Source: DASPMP01 sp035248725 | GTDB lineage: Bacteria > Gemmatimonadota > Gemmatimonadetes > Gemmatimonadales > Gemmatimonadaceae | DNA: 46,375 nucleotides | Direction of reading: 5' to 3' | NCBI GenBank assembly: GCA_035248725.1 | Contig: DATFHG010000047.1 | Location: 1-46,375, forward strand | Shown: positions 33,131 through 43,402 of the stretch, in pieces | How positions within the stretch are numbered: the stretch's first letter is position 1 | How the letters are laid out: every line of letters begins with the position of its first letter | Program-made: the position numbers and the translations under genes | The notes under the pieces: generated by a model | Seen by the model: the letters and a program-made list of their open reading frames with translations, nothing else | What the model was told of the DNA's origin: nothing | Databases searched by the model: none

Positions 33131-34093
33131 CCAGGGTGCGGGCTCGCGATCCCAGCGGTGCTGTCGCAGCGCATGTATCAACCCCCTGTCCAGCGCGCCG
33201 GCGTCCGCGGCCGCGAGATTCGCGCGCACATTGTGCGGTTTGCGCATCCCCGGAATCACGACGTCCACGTCCGGGCTGCTGAGGATGAAGCGCAGCGCAA
33301 CCTCCGCGAGCGGCATTCCGCGCGGCAGCAGCTGCTCCAGACGCTCCACCCGGTCGATCGTCGGCCCCAGGTTCTCGGGCCCGAAGTACGTGGCGCGATA
33401 ATCGTCGCGCGGCCACTGGCTGTCGCGGCGCAACGTACCCGTCAGTGAGCCTTCGTCGAACGGCACACGTGCGATCACGCCGACATTGAGCTCGCGACAC
33501 CGCGGGAAGAGCTCGTCTTCGGGCGCCTGGTCGAAGATGTTGTAGATCACCTGCACGGCGTCCACCACGCCCGTCCGCAGCGTCCGCAGCGCGTTCGCTG
33601 GCTCCCAGCGGTTGATGCTGACACCGACCGCCTCGATCAACCCCTGGCGCTTGAGATCCGTGATGACGTTCTGCCAGCGAGTGTCCTCGGCCCAGTCATC
33701 CTCCCACACGTGGAACTGCAACAGGTCGATCTTCGAGACACCGAGGTTCGTGAGGCTGCGATCGGCGTATTCGCGGATGTAATCCGGGGGAAACACGTCC
33801 TCCAGCCGGAATCCGCGCTCCGATGGCCACGTTCGATTCTTCGGTGGCACCTTCGTCGCCGCGTACAACCTCTTTCCGTGGTTGGCCGCGAGCAGCTTGC
33901 CGAGCAGGCGCTCGCTGTGGCCGTCGCCGTACGCCCACGCCGTGTCGAAGAAGTTGCATCCGCTGTCGACCGCGAGCTGAAGCGATGCGAGCGATTCCGT
34001 GTCATCCGAACCGCTCCAGTCCGCAATCCCCCACATGCCGTATCCCAGCTCGGACACCTTCCAGCCGGTACGACCGAATTGTCGATAGCGCAT
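33122..34093 (-). CDS. Aldo/keto reductase
   Basis: A 323-aa NADPH-dependent aldo/keto reductase with the (beta/alpha)8 barrel. The start is ATG 34093 (RYRQFGRTGWKVSELGYGMWG). The catalytic tetrad is visible: D in CNFFDTAWAYG, Y in the same block, K in YAATKVPPK and H in LLQFHVWEDD. The cofactor phosphate region is around IPGMRKPHNVRANLAAAD near the C-terminus. The upstream frame continues open for another 650 codons, but that part is antisense shadow of the ADOP gene. A GATATT six bases before the ATG suggests a leaderless promoter. It lies 32 bp after the ADOP permease stop. Confidence 0.93.
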   Translation of the reverse strand: MRYRQFGRTGWKVSELGYGMWGIADWSGSDDTESLASLQLAVDSGCNFFDTAWAYGDGHSERLLGKLLAANHGKRLYAATKVPPKNRTWPSERGFRLEDVFPPDYIREYADRSLTNLGVSKIDLLQFHVWEDDWAEDTRWQNVITDLKRQGLIEAVGVSINRWEPANALRTLRTGVVDAVQVIYNIFDQAPEDELFPRCRELNVGVIARVPFDEGSLTGTLRRDSQWPRDDYRATYFGPENLGPTIDRVERLEQLLPRGMPLAEVALRFILSSPDVDVVIPGMRKPHNVRANLAAADAGALDRGLIHALRQHRWDREPAPWSA

Positions 34094-34099
34094 GCAGCG

Positions 34100-34125
34100 A
34101 ATATCGCACGCGGAAGCAATCAGAG

Positions 34126-34129
<4 letters not shown>
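34100..34129 (-). promoter_or_regulatory. Candidate leaderless promoter for the aldo/keto reductase
   Basis: On the minus strand, CTGACT (34129-34124) and GATATT (34105-34100) are 18 bases apart; six bases then separate the -10 from ATG 34093. The -35 overlaps the stop codon of the ADOP gene. Match to consensus is 4/6 for each hexamer, so confidence is moderate; the six-base spacing recurs elsewhere in this window. Confidence 0.42.
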
Positions 34130-36800
<2,671 letters not shown>

Positions 36801-36804
<4 letters not shown>

Positions 36805-37133
36805 GCGGGTTGCAGCACCTTGAAGAGCGCCTCGACGTATCGCCGCAGCTCGGCGACGTCGGCGGTCAGCTGACGCCGGCCTTCGCGCGTGATCCGATAG
36901 AACTTCGCCTTGCGATTCGTGTCGGACACGCCCCATTCGGACTCCACCCAGCCACGCCGTTCCAGGCGATGCAGCGCCTGATACAACGCGGCGTCCTCCA
37001 CGGCGAGCGCGCCGTCCGTGCGCTGGCGGATCCATTGCGAGATGCCGTACCCGTGCAGGGGAGACCAGGTGAGCGTCTTGAGGATGAGAACGTCCACGGT
37101 GCCCTGGACGAGTCCGAGTGTTTCACGGGCCAA
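36801..37133 (-). CDS. PadR family transcriptional regulator
   Basis: A 110-aa winged-helix repressor: GLVQGTVDVLILKTLTWSPLHGYGISQWIRQRTDGALAVEDAALYQALHRLERRGWVESEWG, with the GYGI helix and the LYQALHRLE recognition region typical of PadR-like regulators. A C-terminal dimerisation helix follows. The start codon is TTG at 37133, supported by a well-spaced GAGGTG ribosome site five bases upstream. It is coupled to the ADOP permease, the usual PadR-ADOP arrangement. Two overlapping palindromes just upstream (37141-37159) are candidate operators. Confidence 0.92.
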
Positions 37134-37140
37134 CTGTCAC

Positions 37141-37159
37141 CTCACTGTGTGAGTACTCA
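37141..37159. promoter_or_regulatory. Overlapping palindromes upstream of padR
   Basis: CTCACTGTGTGAG (37141-37153, arms CTCAC/GTGAG around TGT) overlaps the perfect 10-bp palindrome TGAGTACTCA (37150-37159). They lie 8-26 bp before the PadR start in the 80-bp gap to the APC permease stop. Location fits an autorepressor site. Confidence 0.55.
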
Positions 37160-37213
37160 TCATGTGAGGGGAAGCTTCGCACCGGGACCTGCGCGACGCA
37201 AGGGCGGCGTGTG

Positions 37214-38548
37214 TTACGCGGCGGGAGGGAGCGCGGCCACCGTGATGCGGCGCGACCGCCACCACAGGTAGGCCGGGACACCGAGCAGAGCGATGCCCAG
37301 TCCCACGAGCGACTGCACGGGCTGCGCGACGACCGTGTTCACCACGATGACCATGGCCGCGGCGATGAACAGCACCGGCGTCAACGGATATCCGGGCGTG
37401 CGGAACGGACGCGCGGCGTGCGGCTCGCGACGCCGATACGCGAAGATGGCGAGCGCCGCGAGCGCGAACCACAGCCACGACATGAAGACGACGTACGTCA
37501 GCAGCTGCTCGAAGGACCCGCTCAGCACCAGGACCGCGCTCCACACCGCCGTGCTCACGATGGCCACCGCGGGCGTACCGAAGCGGGGATGTACGCGCGC
37601 CAGCTGCGTGAGAAACAGACGGTCGCGAGCCATCGCGAAGAACAGCCGGGGCAGGGTGAGCGTGAGTCCGTTGGATGCGCTGAAGATCGACAGCAGGATC
37701 ACGCCGGCGACCGCCTTCGCCGCCCATCCGCCCAGCGAAGCGCTCGCCGCGTCAGAAGCGACCGTACGACTCTGCTCGACACCGTCGACGCCGAGTGCCG
37801 CGAAGTAGCCCACGTTCGCGAGCACATAGATCGCGATGAGCAGCGTGGTTCCGACGACGATGCCGCGCGCGAACGTGCGCTGCGGATCCACTGTTTCGCC
37901 CGCCGAGAACGTGACGTACTGCCACCCTTCGTACGCCCACAGCACGCCGATCATCGCCGTGATCCCGCCGCTGACCGTGCTCGCCGAGAAGGTCGCTGGC
38001 CACCATGCGCCGGTGTGTGGGCGCGTGTGTGTCGTCGCGATCAACAGGACGGCCAGCAGCACGATGACCGCGACCTTCGTCGCGGTCGCCGCCCCCTGCA
38101 CGTCCGCGCTGCGGCGCGTGCCGCGGATGTTGAGGACGGACACCAGCGCGATCATGACGACCGAGATGACGCGCTCCCAGGCGGGCGTGAGCGGGACAAA
38201 GACGCCGACATAGCGCGGAAATGCGGCGCCGAGCGTGGCAAGCGACCCGCTGCCGATGACCAGGAACATCGTCCAGCCGTACAGAAACGCGAGCGCCGGT
38301 CCGAAAGCGTCCTTGAGATACACGTAGAGTCCGCCCGAGTCGGGTCGCGCGGCACCCAGCTCGGCGAAGGTGAGAGCGCCGAGCAGCGACAGAATCCCGC
38401 CGGCGACCCACGCGAGCAGTGCGACACCGCCGGAGCCTGCGCGATGCACCACCTGGCCCGGTGTGAGAAAGATCCCCGACCCGATCACCGTGCCGACCAC
38501 GATGAAGATGAGGTCGCGCAGCCCCAGCGTGCGACGCAATTCGCTCAT
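37214..38548 (-). CDS. APC superfamily amino acid permease
   Basis: A 444-aa polytopic membrane protein of the amino acid-polyamine-organocation superfamily, with about 12 predicted helices. The substrate-binding unwound segment of helix 1 is seen in LIFIVVGTVIGSGIFLTPGQVV (GSGIF), followed by WVAGGILSLLGALTFAELGAARP. LAT-type members import or exchange amino acids. The C-terminus (WRSRRITVAALPPAA) is cytoplasmic. The ATG at 38548 overlaps the stop codon of the TPR kinase gene as ATGA, so the permease is co-translated with the kinase, a hint that the kinase may control transport. Confidence 0.92.
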   Translation of the reverse strand: MSELRRTLGLRDLIFIVVGTVIGSGIFLTPGQVVHRAGSGGVALLAWVAGGILSLLGALTFAELGAARPDSGGLYVYLKDAFGPALAFLYGWTMFLVIGSGSLATLGAAFPRYVGVFVPLTPAWERVISVVMIALVSVLNIRGTRRSADVQGAATATKVAVIVLLAVLLIATTHTRPHTGAWWPATFSASTVSGGITAMIGVLWAYEGWQYVTFSAGETVDPQRTFARGIVVGTTLLIAIYVLANVGYFAALGVDGVEQSRTVASDAASASLGGWAAKAVAGVILLSIFSASNGLTLTLPRLFFAMARDRLFLTQLARVHPRFGTPAVAIVSTAVWSAVLVLSGSFEQLLTYVVFMSWLWFALAALAIFAYRRREPHAARPFRTPGYPLTPVLFIAAAMVIVVNTVVAQPVQSLVGLGIALLGVPAYLWWRSRRITVAALPPAA

Positions 38549-40815
38549 GCGTCCTCCAGCGTGATGCCCAGCAGCGCCGGCCCGTCGCCGCGCTCGAACA
38601 CCGCCAGCGCGATCCGTCGTCGCTGTTTCGCGAGCTCCACGGTGCGCCCGAAGTCGGGCCGCGTCCGCAGTGGCGCGAGCACCGGCGATTGCTCCAGCGC
38701 AAAGACGGCCGAATAGCCGCTGCGCACCGCCGCGTCGAGCAACTCCAGCGCGAGCTCGTCGTTCCCGGCGCGCGCGGCCGTCATTCCGGCGAGGAAGATG
38801 GCTTCGGGATCGTTCTTGGCGCCCGCCGCCATCGCACTCATGAGCCGATCCACCGCGGACGCTGGCGCGGTCGCCACGTCGCGCAGCGCCTCGATCATGC
38901 CGCGATAGCTGCTGGGCAGCGCCCGGATGTCCGCGGCGCGCAGAATCTCCCGCGCTTCCTCCGCTCGGCCCAGGAACGACAGGATGTACGCGAGCGCGCC
39001 GTGCACCTCGGCGGTGCGGGGGAGCGCGAACAGTCCTTCTTCATCGTGCGCGAGCAGCAGCGAGAACTCCACGCTGGTGGGCACCGTGGGATCCAGCCGT
39101 CGCGCTTCCCGGTGCGCGGCAATCGACGCCCCGTTCAGGCCAGCGTAGCGGAGCGCGTGCACCAGGCCGGCGAACAGCTGCGCGTCGTTGCGATTGGCTT
39201 TGGCATACTGCAGCAGCCGCGCGATCGCCGCGTCGGCTGCGCCGTGTTCCGACTGGTAGTGCGTGAAGAAGCGATGCGCCGTGGGCAGCTCCGGCGACAG
39301 CGCCAGCGCTCTCCGAAACGCTTCCTCGGCCCGCCGGTCGTTCAGCTCATAGTCCTCCTGGTACTTGCCGATCAGGCGATGGCAGCGACCAAGCCACGCC
39401 CACGCGGGCGCGAACGCGGGGTCCTCGCGCAGTGCCTGGTCCAGCAGGTCGCGCGCTTCGCGTTGCGTGCCCACCGACCGCGCGAACTCGAGGCCGCGCA
39501 GGAACAGCTCGAAGGCGCGGGCGTTCGCCGGCACGTCGCGACGCACGTTCTCCGGTCCGGACGTGGCGCGCACGGGCGTGAGCAATCCCACGACCGACTG
39601 CGTGAGCTCGTCCTCGACGGCGAACATGTCGCTCATCGCGCCGCGCACCGACGTCGCCCCCAGCACCGTGCCCGACGTCGCTTCGATCAGCTGGACGGCG
39701 ACGCGAATCTGTTCGCCCATGCGGGAGAGCGAACCGCTCACGATCATGTCGACGTCGACTTCGGCCGCGAGACTGCGCGGATCGCTTCCTTCCGTCCACT
39801 TGGTCGCGAGCGTCGGCGACCGCACGAGGACGTCGGTCAGGCCCGCGAGCGAGCCGGACACCGCTTCCGCCAGGCCGTACGACAGAAACGCGATCTCCGG
39901 GTCCTCGCGGAGCAGACGCAGAGGCGGAACCACGAGCCGCAGCAGCGCCTTGACGGTTGCGCGCGTCTCCGTGGTCCGCGCGTCGAGTGGCACCGATCGC
40001 AGCTCCAGCGCCATCGCGTCCGCGTCCTGAAATCGCGCCGCGGGATCCTTCGCCAGTGCTCGGCGAATGACGCGGTCAATCGCGACGACCGCGGGCGGTC
40101 CCTGGAGCGCGGGCGGATTCTCGTTGAGAATCGCGTGCGCGAGATGAAAGAGGTTGTCGCCGACGAACGGCGGACGGCCCGCGAGCATCTCGAACAGGAG
40201 CGTACCGACCGCGTAGAGATCCGCGCGCCGGTCCACGGCCTCGCCACTCACCTGCTCCGGCGACATGTAGCGCGGAGTGCCCACGACCATGCCTGGCCGC
40301 GTGATCTGAGTCTCGGAATAGCCAGCCGGTTCTGGTGTTTCCTGTGACGAGGGGCGAGCCAGGCCGAAATCCAGCAGCTTCACACCGTGAGTCGTCAGGA
40401 AGACGTTCGACGGCTTCACGTCGCGGTGCACGATGCCGCGGTCGTGGAGGGCGGCCAGCGCCCCCAGCGTTTCCAGCGCGATGCGGACGGCGTCGTCGGG
40501 AGCGCACGGTCCGCGCGCCAGCCGGCCATCGAGCGTCTCGCCCTCGAGCAGCTCCATCGCGAGGTAGATCCCGTCCGCCGACTCATCCACCTCGTAGATC
40601 TGGCAGATGTGGGGGTGCGTGACGCTCGCGGCAGCGCGCGCTTCCCGCCAGAAGCGCTTGATCGCGCGCTCGTCGGACAAGCCGGCGATCATCTTCACCG
40701 CCACCTCGCGGCCGAGCCGCTCGTCTCGTCCCGCGTAGACGACTCCCATCCCACCCTCGCCCAGCCGTCGGGTGAGGGTGTAGCGACCGACGACGTGCGG
40801 GAGGTCGAGCTGCAT
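38545..40815 (-). CDS. Soluble Ser/Thr protein kinase with FlgO/TolB-like and TPR domains
   Basis: A 756-aa protein with an intact kinase domain: glycine loop GEGGMGVV, K41, HRDVKPSN at 130-137 (D132), DFG 149-151 and SPEQ. A beta-rich FlgO/TolB-like region follows (LVVPPLRLLREDPEIAFLSYGLAEAV, VDMIVSGSLSRMGEQIRVAVQLIEATSG), then tetratricopeptide repeats (NARAFELFLRGLEFA, EDPAFAPAWAWLGRCHRLIGKY, AEEAFRRALALSPELPTAHRFF and more). There is no membrane segment, unlike the other two kinases here. ATG 40815 is the preferred start (LDLPHVVGRYTL); TTG at 40854 would add 13 residues. Divergent from the ArsR gene. Coupled to the APC permease. Confidence 0.92.
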   Translation of the reverse strand: MQLDLPHVVGRYTLTRRLGEGGMGVVYAGRDERLGREVAVKMIAGLSDERAIKRFWREARAAASVTHPHICQIYEVDESADGIYLAMELLEGETLDGRLARGPCAPDDAVRIALETLGALAALHDRGIVHRDVKPSNVFLTTHGVKLLDFGLARPSSQETPEPAGYSETQITRPGMVVGTPRYMSPEQVSGEAVDRRADLYAVGTLLFEMLAGRPPFVGDNLFHLAHAILNENPPALQGPPAVVAIDRVIRRALAKDPAARFQDADAMALELRSVPLDARTTETRATVKALLRLVVPPLRLLREDPEIAFLSYGLAEAVSGSLAGLTDVLVRSPTLATKWTEGSDPRSLAAEVDVDMIVSGSLSRMGEQIRVAVQLIEATSGTVLGATSVRGAMSDMFAVEDELTQSVVGLLTPVRATSGPENVRRDVPANARAFELFLRGLEFARSVGTQREARDLLDQALREDPAFAPAWAWLGRCHRLIGKYQEDYELNDRRAEEAFRRALALSPELPTAHRFFTHYQSEHGAADAAIARLLQYAKANRNDAQLFAGLVHALRYAGLNGASIAAHREARRLDPTVPTSVEFSLLLAHDEEGLFALPRTAEVHGALAYILSFLGRAEEAREILRAADIRALPSSYRGMIEALRDVATAPASAVDRLMSAMAAGAKNDPEAIFLAGMTAARAGNDELALELLDAAVRSGYSAVFALEQSPVLAPLRTRPDFGRTVELAKQRRRIALAVFERGDGPALLGITLEDA

Positions 40816-40877
40816 GCCGGGCAACAATCTGCATCCATCCTCCGGCTCTGCCAATGTCCCGGCTCGCGGGATCGACC

Positions 40878-40906
40878 TTGACTGATATTTAAGTTATAAC
40901 TAAAAT
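40878..40906 (+). promoter_or_regulatory. Promoter of the arsR-like gene, leaderless geometry
   Basis: TTGACT (40878-40883) and TAAAAT (40901-40906) are exactly 17 bases apart, with 5/6 matches each. Only six bases separate the -10 from ATG 40913, so the transcript should start at the ATG. The ArsR operator overlaps it. Confidence 0.75.
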
Positions 40907-40908
40907 AT
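40885..40908. promoter_or_regulatory. 24-bp near-perfect AT-rich palindrome, probable ArsR operator
   Basis: The 24 bases 40885-40908 differ from their reverse complement at only one symmetric pair. The core AGTTATAACT (40892-40901) is a perfect palindrome and the flanks ATATTT and AAATAT match. It sits between and over the -35 and -10 of the arsR-like promoter, in an AT island in a GC-rich genome. This is the position and symmetry expected for self-repression by an ArsR-family dimer; occupancy may also affect the divergent kinase gene. Confidence 0.78.
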
Positions 40909-40912
40909 ATCC

Positions 40913-41281
40913 ATGACCGCGGCCCAGCTGTCCGCCATCGCCTCCCCACGCCGGCAGGAGATCCTGCGACTCGCGTGGGCGAACGAGGTGACGGCGGGTG
41001 AGATCCATCGCGCGCTCGGCGACGTCACCTTCGGAGCGGTCTCTCTGCAACTCGGCACGCTGCAGCGCGCCGGCCTCGTGGACACTCGCGCCCAGGGCCG
41101 CATGCGCTACTACAAGACGCGACGCGAGGCGCTCGGCCCCATGGCATCGGTGCTCAGGCAGATGTGGGATGACGCGCTCTGGCGACTCAAGCTCGCCGCC
41201 GAACTGGAACAGACACGTCGCGGGCCGAAGCCACGGCGCAAGCCGCCGCGCAAGCGACCCAGGAAAGGAGGAGAACAATGA
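40913..41281 (+). CDS. ArsR-family transcriptional regulator
   Basis: A 122-aa winged-helix protein: LSAIASPRRQEILRLAWANEVTAGEIHRAL, then SLQLGTLQRAGLVDTRAQGRMRYYKTRREALGPMASVL, the ArsR pattern with recognition helix VSLQLGTLQRAG. The metal-binding Cys motif of metal-sensing members (ELCVCDL) is absent, so it is probably of the non-metal type that accompanies SRPBCC proteins. The C-terminus is highly basic (RRGPKPRRKPPRKRPRKGG). It begins at the predicted transcript start, and its last four bases overlap the next gene as ATGA. Confidence 0.92.
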   Translation: MTAAQLSAIASPRRQEILRLAWANEVTAGEIHRALGDVTFGAVSLQLGTLQRAGLVDTRAQGRMRYYKTRREALGPMASVLRQMWDDALWRLKLAAELEQTRRGPKPRRKPPRKRPRKGGEQ

Positions 41282-42072
41282 AGACGTCCGCCGCTCCCGA
41301 AGCGCTCCCATTCCGCCTCGAGCGCGAGGTGATGATCCACGCGCTCCCGGATCTGGTATTCCGCTACTTCACGGACTCCTCGCGGTTTGCCACGTGGTGG
41401 GGACCCGGATCCACCATCGACGCGCGTCCGGGCGGGGCCGTGTACATCCGCCATCCCGGCGGCGTGGAATCACTCGGCGAGGTGCTCGAGATCTCCGCGC
41501 CACGGCGCATCGTCTTCACGTACGGTTTCGCGTCCGGCACGCCTATTCCGCCAGGCAGCTCACGAGTCACCATCACACTCGAGCCGCGGCCGACGGGTAC
41601 GCGCGTTCACGTGCTGCACGAGCTGGCGGACGAGCAGGCGCGCGACGATCACGTGCAGGGCTGGCGCTTCCAGATGTCCGTGTTCGCCAACGTCGTCGCC
41701 GACGAGGCCAACGCCGACGCGGCACGACGGGTCGACGCCTGGTTCGGCGCGTGGGGGCAGCCCGACGCGGCCACTCGCGAGCGCGAGATCGGTGCGATCG
41801 CCGCGACGCACATTCGCTTCCACGATCGGTTCAGCAGTCTCGACGGTCTGTCGGACGTGCTGGCCCATCTCACCGCGGCGCAGCGATTCATGCCCGGACT
41901 GCGGATGCGCCGTCTCGGCGAGGTCCGGCACTGCCAGGGGATGGTGCTCGCCGATTGGCTCGTCGCCTCGAGCGACGGAACGGAGCGCGGCCGCGGGACG
42001 AATGCGTTCGTCTTCGGTCCCAGCGGAAGCATCGATTGGGTGACCGGGTTCTGGTCACCGCCATCGATGTGA
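41278..42072 (+). CDS. AHSA1/SRPBCC domain fused to an NTF2-like domain
   Basis: A 264-aa two-domain protein. Residues 10-140 form an Aha1/SRPBCC fold (MIHALPDLVFRYFTDSSRFATWWGPGSTIDARPGGAVYIRH, EISAPRRIVFTYGF, GTRVHVLHELAD). Residues 150-264 are an NTF2/SnoaL-like domain (DAWFGAWGQPDAATREREIGAIAATHIRFHDRFSSLDGLSDVLAHL, RGTNAFVFGPSGSIDWVTGFW). Both can bind hydrophobic small molecules. ArsR-AHSA1 pairs are common, but the fused second domain is less so. A strong ribosome site (AGGAGGAG) lies six bases before the ATG, and the start overlaps the ArsR stop. Confidence 0.9.
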   Translation: MKTSAAPEALPFRLEREVMIHALPDLVFRYFTDSSRFATWWGPGSTIDARPGGAVYIRHPGGVESLGEVLEISAPRRIVFTYGFASGTPIPPGSSRVTITLEPRPTGTRVHVLHELADEQARDDHVQGWRFQMSVFANVVADEANADAARRVDAWFGAWGQPDAATREREIGAIAATHIRFHDRFSSLDGLSDVLAHLTAAQRFMPGLRMRRLGEVRHCQGMVLADWLVASSDGTERGRGTNAFVFGPSGSIDWVTGFWSPPSM

Positions 42073-42082
42073 CGCGGTCGAT

Positions 42083-42751
42083 CTAGCTGCGCAGCGTGGC
42101 GCGATACGCGATGACGAGCGGGCCGTCCTCGCCCGGTCGCGTCATCGGGTAGACCACCAGCGTCTCGCCATTCGGCAAGGCGAGGTCGATGCCGCGCTGC
42201 GGCAGCTCGCCCAGCAGATCACCGCGCACGAGCGCGCCCGGGTTCACGGCGTCGAGGGCGGCCTGCGCGGCCGGGCCGTAGACACGGGGCAGCGTGACGC
42301 GGAGCGTGCGTTCGAACTTTTCCTCGAAGCGCGTGCGCAGCGCCGAGTTATCGAAGCGCACGATGACCTCGGGACCGCTACGTTCCGCGAACACGCTGTC
42401 GCCGAGATCCGTGCGGCCCTCCGACACGGCGGGTGCGAGCTTCGGCACCGCGCGTGGTGGTGCGGCGACACGCTTCGCCACCGCCTTTGGCGCGGGGGCG
42501 GCGGGCAGCTCTGCCGCTTCCGGCGCGTTCGAGCGGGACCACGGAGCGATGGCGATGAGCGCCGCGACCAGCACGGCCACGACGGCCCCCGCGCCGAGCA
42601 CGATGCCGCCGACGCGCATCAACATTTTCGTGCGTCGCTTGCGCGCGGCGACGCGGGCTTCCTGCCGACAATACAGGCACACCGTGATCCCCGCGCGTTT
42701 GCCGTGCGGACACGTGGAGAGATCTGCGTGCGTTGTCGAAGGCGCTGTCAT
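42083..42751 (-). CDS. Membrane protein with N-terminal zinc-ribbon-like motif
   Basis: A 222-aa protein I do not recognise. Starting from ATG 42751 (TAPSTTHADLS), residues 13-29 hold CPHGKRAGITVCLYC, a C-x-H...C-x2-C arrangement resembling a zinc ribbon. A basic stretch (RQEARVAARKRRTK) precedes one membrane helix (VGGIVLGAGAVVAVLVAALIAI). A Pro/Ala-rich linker leads to a C-terminal domain of about 110 residues (DSVFAERSGPEVIVRFDNSALRTRFEEKFERTLRVTLPRVYG), predicted outside the membrane. The reading frame extends upstream to 42871 but that part is uninformative. It ends ten bases from the convergent AHSA1 gene. Confidence 0.7.
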   Translation of the reverse strand: MTAPSTTHADLSTCPHGKRAGITVCLYCRQEARVAARKRRTKMLMRVGGIVLGAGAVVAVLVAALIAIAPWSRSNAPEAAELPAAPAPKAVAKRVAAPPRAVPKLAPAVSEGRTDLGDSVFAERSGPEVIVRFDNSALRTRFEEKFERTLRVTLPRVYGPAAQAALDAVNPGALVRGDLLGELPQRGIDLALPNGETLVVYPMTRPGEDGPLVIAYRATLRS

Positions 42752-42782
42752 CGATCGCGTCGGAGCAGCCGGGCGTTCGGCT

Positions 42783-42798
42783 CGCGCATATATGCGCG
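42783..42798. promoter_or_regulatory. Perfect 16-bp palindrome
   Basis: CGCGCATATATGCGCG is perfectly self-complementary and lies 32-47 bases upstream of the ATG at 42751, a suitable position for a promoter-proximal operator of the zinc-ribbon membrane protein gene. Its function is unknown. Confidence 0.45.
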
Positions 42799-42909
42799 CG
42801 TGTCGCTCGGAACGTAAGACTACGACAACACGAGTCAGCGCGCACGGGGCAACAGGTGTGGGAACTCGCACGAGACGTTCTGCGCTCCTGCCGATCCCGA
42901 TGCTTCGAC

Positions 42910-42928
42910 CACATATCTATGGTATGTG
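42910..42928. promoter_or_regulatory. Inverted repeat CACATA-N7-TATGTG
   Basis: A 6-bp dyad with a seven-base centre lies about 80 bp before the BlaI start, between the minus-strand zinc-ribbon gene and the BlaI operator A. It differs from the BlaI-type sites. It may serve the divergent gene or an unmapped regulator. Confidence 0.35.
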
Positions 42929-42957
42929 CCCGTAAGAAGGCCGAAGGGTCTCGTCAA

Positions 42958-42973
42958 TGCTGAAAATTCAGCT
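42958..42973. promoter_or_regulatory. BlaI-type operator A (TGCTGAAAATTCAGCT)
   Basis: A dyad with arms GCTGAA/TTCAGC around AA. It ends where the -35 of the blaI promoter begins. It shares the pattern TGYTGAAAAWTCARCW with sites at 42991 and 45473, and its first base is 33 bp (three helical turns) before that of site B, which would allow cooperative binding of two dimers on one face. Confidence 0.75.
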
Positions 42974-43001
42974 TGACAAACGGCGTGCGGTGTTGAAAAA
43001 T
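42973..43001 (+). promoter_or_regulatory. Promoter of the BlaI-like gene
   Basis: TTGACA (42973-42978, perfect) and AAAAAT (42996-43001) are 17 bases apart, and six bases separate the latter from ATG 43008. Operator A overlaps the first base of the -35 and operator B covers the -10, so repression by exclusion of RNA polymerase is expected. The spacing predicts a leaderless transcript. Confidence 0.7.
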
Positions 43002-43006
43002 CAACA
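42991..43006. promoter_or_regulatory. BlaI-type operator B (TGTTGAAAAATCAACA)
   Basis: A dyad whose arms GTGTTGA/TCAACAC (42990-42996 and 43001-43007) are perfect around a centre of four A. It covers the -10 and reaches the base before the BlaI ATG. Second copy of the shared operator. Confidence 0.8.
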
Positions 43007-43007
43007 C

Positions 43008-43400
43008 ATGGCGAAACAACAACTGCACGACACGCTGTCGCGGCGCGAGCGACAGGTCATGGACATCCTCTTCCGTCGCAGCGAAGCGACCGTGTCGGAA
43101 GTCATGCAGGACCTCCCAGACCCTCCGACGTACTCCGCGGTGCGATCGATCCTGCGCATTCTCGCGGAGAAGCAGCTCGTGACACATCGCGAAGACGGAC
43201 CGCGTTATGTCTATCTGCCCGCAGTGAGCTCCGATCGGGCGGCGGACGAGGCCCTCAGTCAGGTGGTCCGGACGTTCTTCGATGGGTCGGCGGATGCGGC
43301 GGTCACGGCGCTCCTGCGGATGTCCGACACCGAGCTCAGCGAGGCCGACATCTCGAAGCTGCGCGATCGCATTCGCGCGGCTCGAGCGAACGGGAGATGA
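43008..43400 (+). CDS. BlaI/MecI/CopY family transcriptional repressor
   Basis: A 130-aa winged-helix repressor. The DNA-binding domain reads LSRRERQVMDILFRRSEATVSEVMQDLPDPPTYSAVRSILRILAEKQLVTHREDGPRYVYLP, with the recognition helix TYSAVRSILRIL. The C-terminal helices (QVVRTFFDGSADAAVTALLRM, EADISKLRDRIRAA) form the dimer core and, in BlaI/MecI, contain the peptide bond cut by the BlaR1/MecR1 protease route. ATG 43008 is favoured over an in-frame ATG at 42957, which lies upstream of the promoter. It overlaps or abuts the M56 gene, the usual BlaI-BlaR1 operon. Confidence 0.93.
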   Translation: MAKQQLHDTLSRRERQVMDILFRRSEATVSEVMQDLPDPPTYSAVRSILRILAEKQLVTHREDGPRYVYLPAVSSDRAADEALSQVVRTFFDGSADAAVTALLRMSDTELSEADISKLRDRIRAARANGR

Positions 43401-43402
43401 GT

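Noticed and set aside
42957..43007. Upstream ATG for the BlaI-like gene
   Set aside because: It precedes the TTGACA promoter and the operators, and adds residues not found in the family.
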